64,000 bases of DNA. Source: JAMXLO01 sp035492535. Lineage in GTDB: Bacteria > Pseudomonadota > Alphaproteobacteria > Acetobacterales > Acetobacteraceae. Of the stretch, positions 1-9,051 are shown piece after piece (the stretch's first letter is position 1; every line of letters starts with the position of its first letter). The notes below the pieces were generated by a model. It had not been told where the DNA came from. It made no database searches and worked only from the letters and a program-made list of their open reading frames with translations. Where the stretch lies: NCBI GenBank assembly GCA_035492535.1, contig DATJJM010000362.1, positions 19,336 through 83,335 on the forward strand, in the 5' to 3' direction. A program made the translations under genes and the position numbers.

Positions 1-29
1 GAATTGTCAGCGCGAGAAAGAGTCGGCAT
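1..29 (-). CDS. Possible 5' end of murD (partial, runs off window)
   Basis: Downstream of mraY in the same direction an ATG opens a frame (MPTLSRADN...) that continues past the edge without a stop. In this operon the gene after mraY is normally murD, the D-glutamate ligase. Only nine codons are visible and none is diagnostic, so the identity rests on gene order. A weak GCAGGG lies upstream of the ATG. An earlier ATG at position 75 in the gap gives only a 14-codon frame. Confidence 0.25.
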
Positions 30-99
30 CAGGCAAGCCCTGCCAGCGAAGCTTCCGCATCGAAGCCGAGCATTGCGATTCGAGACAACTGTGTCTGAG

Positions 100-1188
100 T
101 CATCGGATCTTCAACGTCGCCAGACCGACCAGCGCGAGGATCATCGAGATGATCCAGAACCGGATCACGATGGTTGGCTCCGACCAGCCTTTCTTCTCGA
201 AGTGATGATGCAGCGGCGCCATCAGGAACACGCGGCGTCCCGTGCGTTTGTACCAGAACACCTGAATGATGACGGAAACCGTCTCAACGACGAACAGCCC
301 CCCAACGACGAGCAGTACGATCTCGTGTTTCGTCGCAACGGCAACCGCTCCCAGTGCGCCGCCCAGGGCAAGCGATCCGGTATCTCCCATGAAAACCGCT
401 GCCGGCGGCGCATTGAACCAGAGGAATCCGAGTCCCGCGCCAATCAACGCAGAGCAAAATACCGCAAGTTCGCCAACCCCAGGTACGGGGTTCAGTTGCA
501 GGTAGTCGGCGAAGATGCGATTTCCGACCAGATACGCGATCAGCGAAAACACACCCGCGCAGATGATGGTCGGCACGATCGCAAGGCCGTCCAGGCCGTC
601 CGTCAAATTGACTGCGTTCGATGCGCCCAGCATCACCAGCATGCCGAACACGGGAAACAGAAAGCCGAGCTGGAGCAGCACTTCCTTGAACACCGGAATG
701 GCAACCGACGTCGCGAGCGCGCCGCGCGTAAGCTGCATCAGCCAGATCGCCGCGACCAGCCCGATCATTGTCTGCGCGATCAGCTTGATCTTCGGCGATA
801 CGCCCTTGTGGTTCTGCCGCGACAGTTTCATGTAATCGTCGGCAAACCCCAGCGCGCCGTAGCCGAGCGTGACGAACAGCACCGCCCACACATAAAGGTT
901 GCGCAGGTCGACCCACAGCAATGTGGAGATCGACAGCGCGAACAGGATCAGCACACCGCCCATCGTAGGCGTGCCCTTCTTGTCCACCAGATGCCGCTCC
1001 GGCCCATCCGTCCTGATTGGCTGGCCATTACGCTGCAACGACCGCAACCACCGGATCACCGTTGGCCCAAGGATAAAGCTGACAACCAGCGCCGTCAGGC
1101 ACGCCGCGCCCGAACGGAACGTGATGTAGCGAACCAGATTGAACAGGATGAACTGGTTGGCAAACGGTCGCGCGAGATCGAACAGCAT
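100..1188 (-). CDS. mraY: Phospho-N-acetylmuramoyl-pentapeptide transferase MraY
   Basis: This membrane enzyme transfers phospho-MurNAc-pentapeptide from UDP to undecaprenyl phosphate, giving lipid I. The protein has 362 residues, normal for the family, and alternates hydrophobic helices with conserved cytoplasmic loops. Visible motifs are the Asp pair at 117-118 (ADDYMKL), NAVNLTDGLDGLA at 191-203, FMGDTGSLALGG at 266-277 and the MAPLHHHFEKKGW loop at 323-335; together they are diagnostic. The start codon overlaps the stop of murF in a TAATG junction, so translation is probably coupled. Confidence 0.98.
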   Translation of the reverse strand: MLFDLARPFANQFILFNLVRYITFRSGAACLTALVVSFILGPTVIRWLRSLQRNGQPIRTDGPERHLVDKKGTPTMGGVLILFALSISTLLWVDLRNLYVWAVLFVTLGYGALGFADDYMKLSRQNHKGVSPKIKLIAQTMIGLVAAIWLMQLTRGALATSVAIPVFKEVLLQLGFLFPVFGMLVMLGASNAVNLTDGLDGLAIVPTIICAGVFSLIAYLVGNRIFADYLQLNPVPGVGELAVFCSALIGAGLGFLWFNAPPAAVFMGDTGSLALGGALGAVAVATKHEIVLLVVGGLFVVETVSVIIQVFWYKRTGRRVFLMAPLHHHFEKKGWSEPTIVIRFWIISMILALVGLATLKIR

Positions 1189-2570
1189 TACGCCGCCTCC
1201 GCATGCTGCTCGAGCGCGTTGATTACCAGTTTCATCCGGCTGCCGAGGCTACCTTTCACCAGGATCGCATCGCCCGGACTCACTGCCCTGGCCAACAGCG
1301 GTGCCAACGAAGCGGCGTCGGCCGCATGGGCGGTGCGCATCGACTCTGGCACCGCCGCAAACAACTCGGCCATCAACGGCCCACACGCGAAAAGCTGATC
1401 GGCCGCTGCGGCCACGTCGGCGCCAAGCGCCCGGTGTTCCTCGCGCGCTGCATCGCCCAGTTCGAGCATGTCGCCCAACACCGCGATCCGCCGCGGTGCC
1501 GGCTGTAAACGCAGGACGGCAAGCGCGGCCCGGATCGAAGCCGGGTTGCCATTGTAACTTTCGTCCAGCAGCAGCGCCGTGCCACCTGGCACCTGGATCA
1601 GCCGACGGACCCCGCGGCCCGCTACCGGAGCGAAATCCTCGAGGGTCCGGGCAATGCGGCTGGCGACCTCCGGCGGACACATCGTCAGTTCGATCGCGCC
1701 CGCGATTGCCGCGAGTGCGTTGATAGCCATGTGCCGCCCCGGCGCATTCAATCGGAACCGTATCGCCCGGCCACGAACCTCCGCCGCCACGTCGCTGCCA
1801 TCTGCGTCGGAGGCGATCGCCGTCAGCCGCGCATCCGCCCCGGCCGCAGCGCCGAAGGTGACGATGCGCGCTTTCCCAGCCGCTGCACGCAACCGCGGCA
1901 ACAGCGGTGAGTCGGCTGGCAGTACGGCGACCCCGCCTGGCTCCAGCCCGCGCAGGAGCTGCGCCTTCTCATCGGCGATCGCCTCGATGGAGCCGAGATA
2001 CCCGATATGCGCCTTCTCCACCGCGGTGATCACGGCAACATGCGGCCTGGCAAGATTGGCCAGCGGTGCGATTTCGCCAGGATGGTTCATGCCGATCTCG
2101 GCGACGCAGAACGCGGCGCCAGGCGGCAAGCGTGCCAGTGTCAGCGGCAAGCCCCAGTGATTGTTGTAGGATGCGACCGCGGCATGCGTTTGGCCGAACG
2201 CCGCCAGAATCGCGCGCAGCATTTCCTTGGTTGTGGTCTTGCCGACGCTGCCGGTCACTGCGATCAGCCGGCCGCCAAACCGCATCCGCGCGAACCCGCC
2301 AAGCCGGTGCAGCCCGGCCAGCGTATCGTCCACCAGCAGCAGGCGGCTCGAGTCCGGCACGTCCCGATGCACCATCGCTCCCGCCGCGCTCTTCGCCATG
2401 GCGTCAGCCACGAAGGCATGCCCATCGCCGTTGTCGCCGTGCAGCGCGACGAACAGATCGCCTCCTGCCAGCGTCCTCGTATCAATGGAGACATCGTCAG
2501 CCGCGAACGGCGTATCCATTGCGCCGCCCGTCGCTTCCACCAGGTCATGCGGGGTCCAGAGCGCAGTCAT
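1188..2570 (-). CDS. murF: UDP-MurNAc-tripeptide:D-Ala-D-Ala ligase MurF
   Basis: This cytoplasmic Mur ligase adds D-Ala-D-Ala to UDP-MurNAc-tripeptide with ATP. The protein has 460 residues. The ATP-binding loop TGSVGKTTTK lies at about 106-115, and the central and C-terminal ligase domains follow, with DESYNGNP and LGDMLELG motifs typical of MurF. The gene overlaps murE by 4 bp upstream and shares a TAATG junction with mraY downstream. Both place it inside one translationally coupled operon. Confidence 0.97.
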   Translation of the reverse strand: MTALWTPHDLVEATGGAMDTPFAADDVSIDTRTLAGGDLFVALHGDNGDGHAFVADAMAKSAAGAMVHRDVPDSSRLLLVDDTLAGLHRLGGFARMRFGGRLIAVTGSVGKTTTKEMLRAILAAFGQTHAAVASYNNHWGLPLTLARLPPGAAFCVAEIGMNHPGEIAPLANLARPHVAVITAVEKAHIGYLGSIEAIADEKAQLLRGLEPGGVAVLPADSPLLPRLRAAAGKARIVTFGAAAGADARLTAIASDADGSDVAAEVRGRAIRFRLNAPGRHMAINALAAIAGAIELTMCPPEVASRIARTLEDFAPVAGRGVRRLIQVPGGTALLLDESYNGNPASIRAALAVLRLQPAPRRIAVLGDMLELGDAAREEHRALGADVAAAADQLFACGPLMAELFAAVPESMRTAHAADAASLAPLLARAVSPGDAILVKGSLGSRMKLVINALEQHAEAA

Positions 2571-4063
2571 TGCACGGGGCTCGCTCCCATGGTGGGAGCG
2601 GATTGGGGCGCGGCGGTTCCCGCCAGCCGGCGCACCACGCTCACATCATCGAACGGAATAACCACGCTTCCGATACTCTGCCCCTGCTCATGCCCCTTGC
2701 CGGCAACCGCCAGCACGTCGCCGGGCCCAAGCCCGTTCATCGCCTCGGCGATCGCCTGCTCCCGGTCGCCAACCTCGAGGCCGCCTGGGCACCCCGCCAC
2801 CACGGCTGCCCGGATCACCGCCGGATCCTCGCTTCGCGGATTGTCGTCGGTGACGATCGCCACGTCCGCAAGCCGTGACGCCGCGGCTCCCATCAATGGC
2901 CGCTTGCCGCGGTCGCGGTCGCCGCCGGCACCGAACACAACGTGAAGCCGTCCTGCCGTATGCGGGCGGAGCGCGGCGAGCAACCGCTCCAGCGCATCCG
3001 GGGTATGCGCGTAGTCCACGTAGACAGCCGCCCCGTTTGGCAGGCGGGCTGCCAGTTCCAGCCGCCCCCGCACTCCATGCAGCGCAGTCATCCGGTCAAG
3101 CGCCTCAGGCTCTCCAGTCACCATCGCCAGCGCCGCCGCCAACAGCGCATTATCAGCCTGGAAGCGCCCCGGCAGCGACAGCGCCAACTCCCGCGTCGCG
3201 CTCCCGATTTGCACTCGCAGCACTTGCCCATCGGGCCTCGGCTCCGCTGCCAGCAGCCGCATTGCCGTCCCGGCCTCGCCCACCGTGCGCAGCGATAGCC
3301 GCCGCCGCGCGGCAATCTCCGCCAACTCAGCCAATGTCACCGGGTCCATGTCACTGCTCGCAACCACCGGCGCCCCGGCGGGCAGCAGCTCATCGAACAG
3401 CCGCAGCTTGGCCGCCCGATATGCCGCCTCGGACCCATGGTAATCGAGATGGTCTCGCGTCAGGTTGGTAAACGCCCCTGCCGCCAGGCGCACCCCATCC
3501 AGCCGGAACTGATCCAGCCCGTGCGACGACGCCTCCATCGCGGCATGCTGCACTCCGCTACGCGCCAGCCGCGACAGCGTTTCCGCCAGCGTGACAGGGT
3601 CCGAAGTCGTCAGCCCGGGTCCTGGCTCGAATCCGGGCGCCATCAGCCCGAGGGTTCCGAGACTGGCCGCCGGCTTCCCACCCGCGGCCCAGATCTGCCG
3701 CAGGAATTCCACCGTGCTCGTCTTGCCATTGGTACCGGTGACCGCGACCACGGTCCGTGGCTGCGGCCCCGCCAGCCCGGCGGCCAGCAGCGCCAGACGC
3801 CGTCGCGGTTCCGGATCCTCCAACAGCGGACGTGGCGGCACCCCGGGTGGCCAAGGTGTTCCCTGCGGCGCCAGAACGGCGACCGCGCCACGCGATACCG
3901 CTTCCGCGATGAACGCGCGGCCGTCAGCCCGGCTCCCGGGCAGCGCCGCGAACAGGAAGCCAGGTATCACCTGCCGACTGTCCGCCGTGATCCCGGCGAT
4001 CTCCATGCCGGCGGCATTTCGCCACAAAGGGGGCAGACGGGACATGAGGTCAGCGAGCCGCAA
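2567..4063 (-). CDS. murE: UDP-MurNAc-L-Ala-D-Glu:meso-DAP ligase MurE
   Basis: This ligase adds the third residue of the peptidoglycan stem peptide. The 498-residue protein carries the ATP loop TGTNGKTSTVEF at 109-120 and the substrate-specificity motif DNPR at 407-410. In the MurE family DNPR marks meso-diaminopimelate rather than lysine, so a Gram-negative-type wall is expected. MEASSHGLDQ near 177 is also characteristic. The gene overlaps ftsI by 14 bp and murF by 4 bp. Confidence 0.97.
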   Translation of the reverse strand: MRLADLMSRLPPLWRNAAGMEIAGITADSRQVIPGFLFAALPGSRADGRAFIAEAVSRGAVAVLAPQGTPWPPGVPPRPLLEDPEPRRRLALLAAGLAGPQPRTVVAVTGTNGKTSTVEFLRQIWAAGGKPAASLGTLGLMAPGFEPGPGLTTSDPVTLAETLSRLARSGVQHAAMEASSHGLDQFRLDGVRLAAGAFTNLTRDHLDYHGSEAAYRAAKLRLFDELLPAGAPVVASSDMDPVTLAELAEIAARRRLSLRTVGEAGTAMRLLAAEPRPDGQVLRVQIGSATRELALSLPGRFQADNALLAAALAMVTGEPEALDRMTALHGVRGRLELAARLPNGAAVYVDYAHTPDALERLLAALRPHTAGRLHVVFGAGGDRDRGKRPLMGAAASRLADVAIVTDDNPRSEDPAVIRAAVVAGCPGGLEVGDREQAIAEAMNGLGPGDVLAVAGKGHEQGQSIGSVVIPFDDVSVVRRLAGTAAPQSAPTMGASPVQ

Positions 4064-6008
4064 GCGAGTCAGATTTCGCAGGCAGGACCACAGCCTCGCG
4101 CGGTCCCGTGCGCGTCACCACGGGCCTGGCTGGTGGCAGCGCCGTCGCCGGCACCGTCGGCGCCAGCTTGACCTCTCTATCCGAGCCAGGCCCGCGCGCC
4201 ACCGCACCGGTCGGCCGCGCAGGCTCCAACGGGATGGCAAGCTGCTGGTTGATTGTCGCCGCATTTTGAATGTCCGGCAGCATCCCGAGCATCGGCCCGA
4301 TCCGTGCGATCACCCGTCCAGTCTCCGGCGCCGCGACCCAACCTGCCGTCGAGTAGCCGTAAGTGGCTTTGGTGCCGTGCGGTTCGTCGAGCATCATGTA
4401 GACGGCGTATCGCGGCGCGTTCATCGGGAACACGCTGGTGAAGGCCGCCACGTTGAAGCTCTCCTTGAACCCGCGATGGTAGCCGTGCTTGCCGACCTTC
4501 TCGGCAGTACCCGTCTTGCCACCTGGATAATAGCCGGCGACCTCCGCCTGCTTGCCAAATCCGTCGGTCACGATAAGCCGCATCAGCTTATGCATGATCT
4601 CGACCGTGGAGGGTTGCATCACCTGCACCGCGTCCGGCTGCTGATCAGGCGCCAGCGCCAGTATGGTGGGACGCACCAGTGTGCCGGTTGCAACCGCGGC
4701 CGTCCCGCGCACCACATGCAGTGGCGAGACCGAGATGCCGTGGCCGAACCCCACAGTCATCGTCACGATCTCCTTCCACGCCGCCGCCGGCTGAATGATC
4801 GGCATCGACGCTTCCGGCAACTCGATACCGGTGCGACCAAACATGCCCATGTGCTTCAACCAGGCGCGCTGGCGTTCGGCACCAACGTTAAGCGCGATGT
4901 GCGCCGCGCCAAGGTTGGACGAGTATGCCAGCACCTCCGGCAGATAGAGCCAGCGATGCTTGCCCTCGAAGTCCGAGATCGTGTACCGGCCGATGTGGAT
5001 ATTGTGTGCCGCATCGAACTGGTCCCAGATGTGAACAACGCTGTTATCCAGCGCCATCGACGCGGTTTGAAGCTTGAATGTGCTGCCTGGCTCATAATTG
5101 CCGGTCACCGCCCGGTTGAACCTGTCGTCCTCTGGCGCACTGCGGAAATTATTGGTGTCATAATCGGGCAGGCTCACCATCGCCAGCACCTCGCCCGTAC
5201 GCACGTCCATCACGATGCCGCAGCCGCCGATCGCCTGGAACTCGTCCATCGACCTGGAGAGTTCGTCGCGCACGACCCCTTCGATGCGCGCGTCGATCGA
5301 CAGCTTCAGCGGCGAGCGGTCAGCGAATAGACGCTTGTCGAAAAACTTTTCGACCCCGGCAACGCCATGCTCATCGATGTCCACCCCACCCAACACCTGC
5401 GCCGCGACGCGACCCATCGGGTAATGCCGCTCCTCGGTAGGCCGGAAGTCGATGCCCGGAATGCCGAGCGCATTGATCTTCAGTTCCTCGCGCGGCGTGA
5501 TCTGCCGTTCCAGCCATACGAACTGCTTGTTCGATTGTGAGAGGCGCGCCTTTGTCTCGTCCTCATTCAACCGAGGCAGCACCGACTTCAGTTTCCGCGC
5601 CGAGTCCGCCGGATCGACAATCTGCCGCGGATCGGCGAACACCGCGACAGTCGGCAGCGAGATCGCCAGGATCTGGCCGTTGCGGTCCGTGATCATCGCA
5701 CGCTGCGCCAGCGTGGTCGCATCGATCTCCTTAGGCGCTTGGAGGAGCTGCGCGATCGGACGCTCTGGCCGGTGCGGCATCAGTGGCTGGATGACGGTCG
5801 CAACGGTCAGCTTGCCGACCACCGCCAGAAACAACACACCGAAACCGAATGCGGTGAACACCAGGCGCGAGCGGGTCTTCTCCAGTGCACCCCGGCGTTG
5901 CAGGTCCGGCCTCGTGACTCGCACGTTTTCCATGCGCGGCACAGCATCTTCACGCGCTGCGCCGACGCGAAATGCTGGTGTCGAATTGGGCGGCGGCGCG
6001 TCGCTCAT
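4050..6008 (-). CDS. ftsI: Septal peptidoglycan transpeptidase FtsI (PBP3)
   Basis: This class B penicillin-binding protein cross-links septal peptidoglycan. Of its 652 residues, about 45 at the N-terminus are cytoplasmic, followed by one membrane anchor near 50-70 and a periplasmic dimerisation domain. The transpeptidase domain has the three catalytic motifs: STFK at 309-312, SSN at 363-365 and KTG at 498-500. The C-terminal 75 or so residues are Pro/Ala-rich and probably disordered. Its neighbours, ftsL upstream and murE downstream, are those expected in a dcw cluster. Confidence 0.96.
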   Translation of the reverse strand: MSDAPPPNSTPAFRVGAAREDAVPRMENVRVTRPDLQRRGALEKTRSRLVFTAFGFGVLFLAVVGKLTVATVIQPLMPHRPERPIAQLLQAPKEIDATTLAQRAMITDRNGQILAISLPTVAVFADPRQIVDPADSARKLKSVLPRLNEDETKARLSQSNKQFVWLERQITPREELKINALGIPGIDFRPTEERHYPMGRVAAQVLGGVDIDEHGVAGVEKFFDKRLFADRSPLKLSIDARIEGVVRDELSRSMDEFQAIGGCGIVMDVRTGEVLAMVSLPDYDTNNFRSAPEDDRFNRAVTGNYEPGSTFKLQTASMALDNSVVHIWDQFDAAHNIHIGRYTISDFEGKHRWLYLPEVLAYSSNLGAAHIALNVGAERQRAWLKHMGMFGRTGIELPEASMPIIQPAAAWKEIVTMTVGFGHGISVSPLHVVRGTAAVATGTLVRPTILALAPDQQPDAVQVMQPSTVEIMHKLMRLIVTDGFGKQAEVAGYYPGGKTGTAEKVGKHGYHRGFKESFNVAAFTSVFPMNAPRYAVYMMLDEPHGTKATYGYSTAGWVAAPETGRVIARIGPMLGMLPDIQNAATINQQLAIPLEPARPTGAVARGPGSDREVKLAPTVPATALPPARPVVTRTGPREAVVLPAKSDSLAAR

Positions 6009-6011
6009 GCC

Positions 6012-6761
6012 TCAACCGCCCCCGTTGCCATTTCCAACCCACTGCGTGGCGCTGACCGGTGTCGGCGCCGGCAGGGGCGCCGCACTGCGCGCCATGCCGA
6101 GCGCGGAACCCGTGTATGGCGTGGACTGCGGCACCACCGTCCGCGCTGCCGCGGCTGCGATCACCGGACGCGCAATGGCGTGGGATTCTGGACGCACCTC
6201 GGCAAGAACCGGGCGCGGTGGGGGCGGGGGCTTGTGCTCGACCGGCTTAGGCTCCGGGAGCTTCGCCACCGATGGCGGCGCGGCAGCCACGGCGACCGGC
6301 TTCGGTGCTTGCTCCGGGGAGGCCGCGGGCGTCGATCTTTGCTCGGGCAGCGCCTGCGGCGGCTTTGGCAGCTCAGCAACTTTCGGGGTCGCAGCCTGAT
6401 CGGGCTGTGGCTGATCTTGTGCGATCGGCGGCAACGCGGTCTCCGCCGGCGCTTGCGGCGGTGGCGCCGGAGGGGGAACTGCCGGCAGGCGACTGTCCAG
6501 ATCCGCCATGCTCGTGAACTGGTTCGGCTGCACCGTCTTCAACGCCAGGAACTGCTCCGCCAGCGTCTGCAAACGCTGCGGATCATTCAACAGCGTCCAC
6601 TCGGCATGCAGCACGCGCGTCTGCTCGCGCAACTTGTCGGTCGCCTGCACCGTGTCCTCGATCTTGCGGTCGAGCAACTGCACACGATGCTTGGCCTGGT
6701 AGAGATAAAGGCCAGAGCCACACGCGAGCAGAAAGCAGATGCAGGTGATTGGCCGGATCAT
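6012..6761 (-). CDS. ftsL: FtsL-like cell-division protein with long proline-rich tail
   Basis: Position between rsmH and ftsI and topology identify this as FtsL: a short N-terminus, one membrane helix at about 3-22, then a heptad-like coiled coil to about residue 75. FtsL scaffolds FtsB and activates FtsWI at the septum. FtsL proteins usually end soon after the coiled coil at about 100-130 residues. This one has 249, and roughly residues 92-249 form a Pro/Ala/Glu-rich low-complexity tail that should lie in the periplasm. It overlaps rsmH by 4 bp (ATGA). Sequence similarity in FtsL is weak, so the call leans on context. Confidence 0.8.
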   Translation of the reverse strand: MIRPITCICFLLACGSGLYLYQAKHRVQLLDRKIEDTVQATDKLREQTRVLHAEWTLLNDPQRLQTLAEQFLALKTVQPNQFTSMADLDSRLPAVPPPAPPPQAPAETALPPIAQDQPQPDQAATPKVAELPKPPQALPEQRSTPAASPEQAPKPVAVAAAPPSVAKLPEPKPVEHKPPPPPRPVLAEVRPESHAIARPVIAAAAARTVVPQSTPYTGSALGMARSAAPLPAPTPVSATQWVGNGNGGG

Positions 6762-7702
6762 GACGGCACCGCCAAACGTTCGAGGGCACGAAGCCGCGCG
6801 CTGCGCGAGCGAGGATTGGCCGCGATCTCCGCCGCGCCTGGACGCAGCGGCCGCGCCGTGAGCAGCCGGAACCGTGGCGCCTCTCGCGCCGCGAGGCCGC
6901 GCGGATCATGCCGCGAAGGCGCCGGCGCATGGCCGGTCGCATCAGTCATGAAACGCTTTACCAGCCGATCTTCCAGCGAATGGAATGACACGACGACGAG
7001 CCGGCCTCCGGGTGCCAGCAGCGCGCTTGCCTGGACCAGGCCGCGCTCGATCTCGCCAAGCTCATCATTCACCCTGATGCGCAGCGCCTGAAACGACCGC
7101 GTCGCGGGATCGATACCGGAACGATCGAATGGCAACGTGCCGCGGATGATCTCAGCCAGTTGCGCAGTGGTCCTGATCGGGCCCAGTGCCCGCGCCCTGA
7201 CGATAGCGCGTGCGATCCGCCGCGATGCGCGTTCCTCGCCGAGCTGAAACAACGTGTCGGCCAGTTCGCGCTCGGGCAGCGTGTTCACGAGGTAGGCCGC
7301 CGTCGTGCCACTGCGCTCCATGCGCATATCGAGCGGACCATCGGACCGGAACGAAAAGCCACGCTCAACCTGATCGAGCTGGAACGACGAAACGCCCAGG
7401 TCCAGCACCACGCCGTCCAGTTCGGTGGCACCGCGCTCCACCAGCAGCTCGAGCATGTTGCCGAATTGCCCATGGATCAGGTGCAGTCCCGGATAACGAG
7501 CGGCAAGGCTTGCCCCGCGCGCGATCGCATCCGGATCGCGGTCGATAGCCCACAGCGTGCAGGACCCCGCCCGGAGGATTGCTTCGGCGTAGCCACCACC
7601 GCCAAAAGTCCCATCCAGGTAGCGGCCGCCGTCGCGCAGCGCGAGCAATCCAATGACCTCGGACAGCATCACGGGCACATGTGAAAATGTGGCCTCGCTC
7701 AT
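6758..7702 (-). CDS. rsmH: 16S rRNA (cytosine1402-N4)-methyltransferase RsmH (MraW)
   Basis: RsmH methylates C1402 in the decoding centre of 16S rRNA with S-adenosylmethionine. The 314-residue protein begins HVPVMLSEV and carries the SAM-binding GTFGGGGYAEAIL segment around 29-42. It also has the acidic AIDRDPDAI turn and the DLGVSSFQLDQVERGFSF block, all diagnostic. VVVSFHSLEDRLVKRF is present near the C-terminus. It overlaps mraZ and ftsL by 4 bp each, so the first genes of the cluster are translated as a coupled set. Confidence 0.97.
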   Translation of the reverse strand: MSEATFSHVPVMLSEVIGLLALRDGGRYLDGTFGGGGYAEAILRAGSCTLWAIDRDPDAIARGASLAARYPGLHLIHGQFGNMLELLVERGATELDGVVLDLGVSSFQLDQVERGFSFRSDGPLDMRMERSGTTAAYLVNTLPERELADTLFQLGEERASRRIARAIVRARALGPIRTTAQLAEIIRGTLPFDRSGIDPATRSFQALRIRVNDELGEIERGLVQASALLAPGGRLVVVSFHSLEDRLVKRFMTDATGHAPAPSRHDPRGLAAREAPRFRLLTARPLRPGAAEIAANPRSRSARLRALERLAVPS

Positions 7703-8163
7703 TTTGGACCGCTGCCCGGCAGCGTGAATCCGTGCACCCTCGCCCTCTCACGCGCTTCCGAGCGGCGCTGTTCCGCCGCCGCCGGTTCCCAAATCTGGAA
7801 GATGCGGCCGAGACCCATGAAAACGACGGTCTCATTCAGTCCGGCAAAACTGATGAGTGAATCAGGCAGAACGATGCGACCTTCCTTATCAGCCTCGACT
7901 GCAAAAGCATCGGAATACAGCGATGCTGCTAAATCATCGTGAGCCTGACTGAACAAATCGAGTCGGTTCAATGGCTCGGACAACGCCTCAAACTCGGCCG
8001 AGGGCCATGCTTCGATGCAACGGTGCTGGTGCGAAGGACGCAGCACAAGCTGCGTGCCGTTGGCTTCATCTTTGGACCGAAGTGCGTTTCGAAACGGCGC
8101 AGGAACGGACACGCGGCCCTTGGCGTCCAACCGGTTCTGGTGGGTGCCGAGGAAATTGGCCAT
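7699..8163 (-). CDS. mraZ: Transcriptional regulator MraZ
   Basis: MraZ is the AbrB-like, ring-forming repressor of the dcw cluster and is usually its first gene, as here. The 154-residue protein has the two MraZ repeats. The first begins FLGTHQNRLDAKGRVSVPAPFR at the N-terminus. The second runs through SDAFAVEADKEGRIVLPDSL, near 82-101. Four TGGG boxes lie directly upstream, fitting autoregulation. The ATG is the first in frame and gives the usual N-terminus. Confidence 0.95.
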   Translation of the reverse strand: MANFLGTHQNRLDAKGRVSVPAPFRNALRSKDEANGTQLVLRPSHQHRCIEAWPSAEFEALSEPLNRLDLFSQAHDDLAASLYSDAFAVEADKEGRIVLPDSLISFAGLNETVVFMGLGRIFQIWEPAAAEQRRSEARERARVHGFTLPGSGPK

Positions 8164-8213
8164 CCGTCCCCTGGGTGCCCCTCCGGGAAAATGCCTCGCT
8201 GCGTGACTGCGCT

Positions 8214-8247
8214 TGGGAATTCATGGGTTAGCATGGGAAAATCTGGG
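8214..8247 (+). promoter_or_regulatory. MraZ-box array: four TGGG direct repeats, 10-bp period
   Basis: TGGG occurs at 8214, 8224, 8234 and 8244, so four copies fall on the same face of the helix. Known MraZ operators are direct TGGGN repeats with 5-nt spacers, commonly three copies. Here the TGGG strand is opposite to the mraZ coding strand. The array lies 51-84 bp upstream of the mraZ start and overlaps the spacer and -10 of the predicted promoter, a good position for repression. Confidence 0.8.
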
Positions 8248-8259
8248 CGTCAAAGTCAA
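8230..8259 (-). promoter_or_regulatory. Predicted sigma-70 promoter of the dcw operon
   Basis: On the minus strand TTGACT (8259-8254) is followed after 18 nt by CATGCT (8235-8230). A second TTGACG (8253-8248) lies 17 nt before TAACCC. The first pair has the better -35 and a modest -10. MraZ boxes overlap both alternatives. Confidence 0.5.
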
Positions 8260-8633
8260 TTCCGCGCTCTGCGCCGGATATTGGGGGCCACATCAAGGGC
8301 TTACGCTCGATCTGATTCCCGTTTCGTTCGCAAAATCGAGTATGATGCCCGTCGCTGCGGAATCCGGGCCAGAACTGCAAAAAGCACTCTGATAGGAGAA
8401 CGGCCGTGCCGACGCCCGGGAATACCAATGCGTGAACGACCCGGAGCCCCTTCTCGGAGGCAAGAGGAGCCGAATCGTCTGCCACAAGAATGCCGGCAGT
8501 CCGCACGGTTTCAACCTCGGCTACGTTCGGAGCAAGCGCAAGAACCGCAGGGGCGTTACTGAAAGCCGCAGCGAAATAATCCTGGCAGAATACGAGCGGT
8601 ACCAGGTAGCGCCGCTTCTTCCAGCGAAGACGC
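8260..8633. other. Intergenic stretch between the mraZ promoter and rnpB
   Basis: About 370 bases with no gene I can support. Open frames on both strands here lack ribosome-binding sites and recognisable protein features. The segment lies downstream of rnpB and upstream of the mraZ promoter. No convincing hairpin with a T-tract for rnpB termination was found. Confidence 0.6.
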
Positions 8634-9017
8634 CAGACGGCCTGTAAGCCGGGTTCTGTCCGCACTCGCGTGCGGGACGACCATTCATCTGGGACGCACC
8701 TCGCGATGCGCCTCACGCGACCAACCCGGACGGCAAGGCGGGAATGCCCCTGCGCCTCGCGGCGCCACCATCCCTATTCGGTCTTGCTCCCGGTGGGGTT
8801 TACCTTGCCATCCCTGTTGCCAGGGACGCGGTGCGCTCTTGCCGCGCCGTTTCGCCCTTGCCCGCGGGCTGTCTCGCGACGCTTGCGCGGGCGGTGTGAT
8901 TTCTGTGGCACTTTCCCTGGGGTCGCCCCCGCCGGCCGTTAACCGGCACCGTATTCCCGTGGAGCCCGGACTTTCCTCCATCAGCGTCACCGCTGTTGGC
9001 GGCCGTCCGGCCGTCTG
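8634..9017 (-). ncRNA. rnpB: RNase P RNA (bacterial type A)
   Basis: This is the catalytic RNA that removes 5' leaders from pre-tRNAs. Reading the minus strand, helix P1 is closed by CAGACGGCC at the 5' end and GGCCGTCTG at the 3' end. The universally conserved GGAGGAAAGTCCGGGCTCC lies near the start, and ACAGAACCCGGCTTACAG near the end. Internal AGGGCGAAACGGCG-like and GGTAAACCCCACCGGGAGCA segments also match the family. The length of about 384 nt is typical of type A. Ends are set by P1 and may be off by a few bases. Confidence 0.95.
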
Positions 9018-9051
9018 ACATGACAGAAATGGTCGCGGCCGCGCCTCTGCG

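Noticed and set aside
4..1398. 464-codon plus-strand open frame opposite mraY and murF
   Set aside because: It is antisense to two clear Mur genes, is Arg/His/Gln-rich like frame shadows in GC-rich DNA, and shows no domain.
8228..8716. 162-codon minus-strand frame between mraZ and rnpB
   Set aside because: It begins inside the RNase P RNA, overlaps the MraZ-box array, and has no ribosome-binding site or recognisable sequence.
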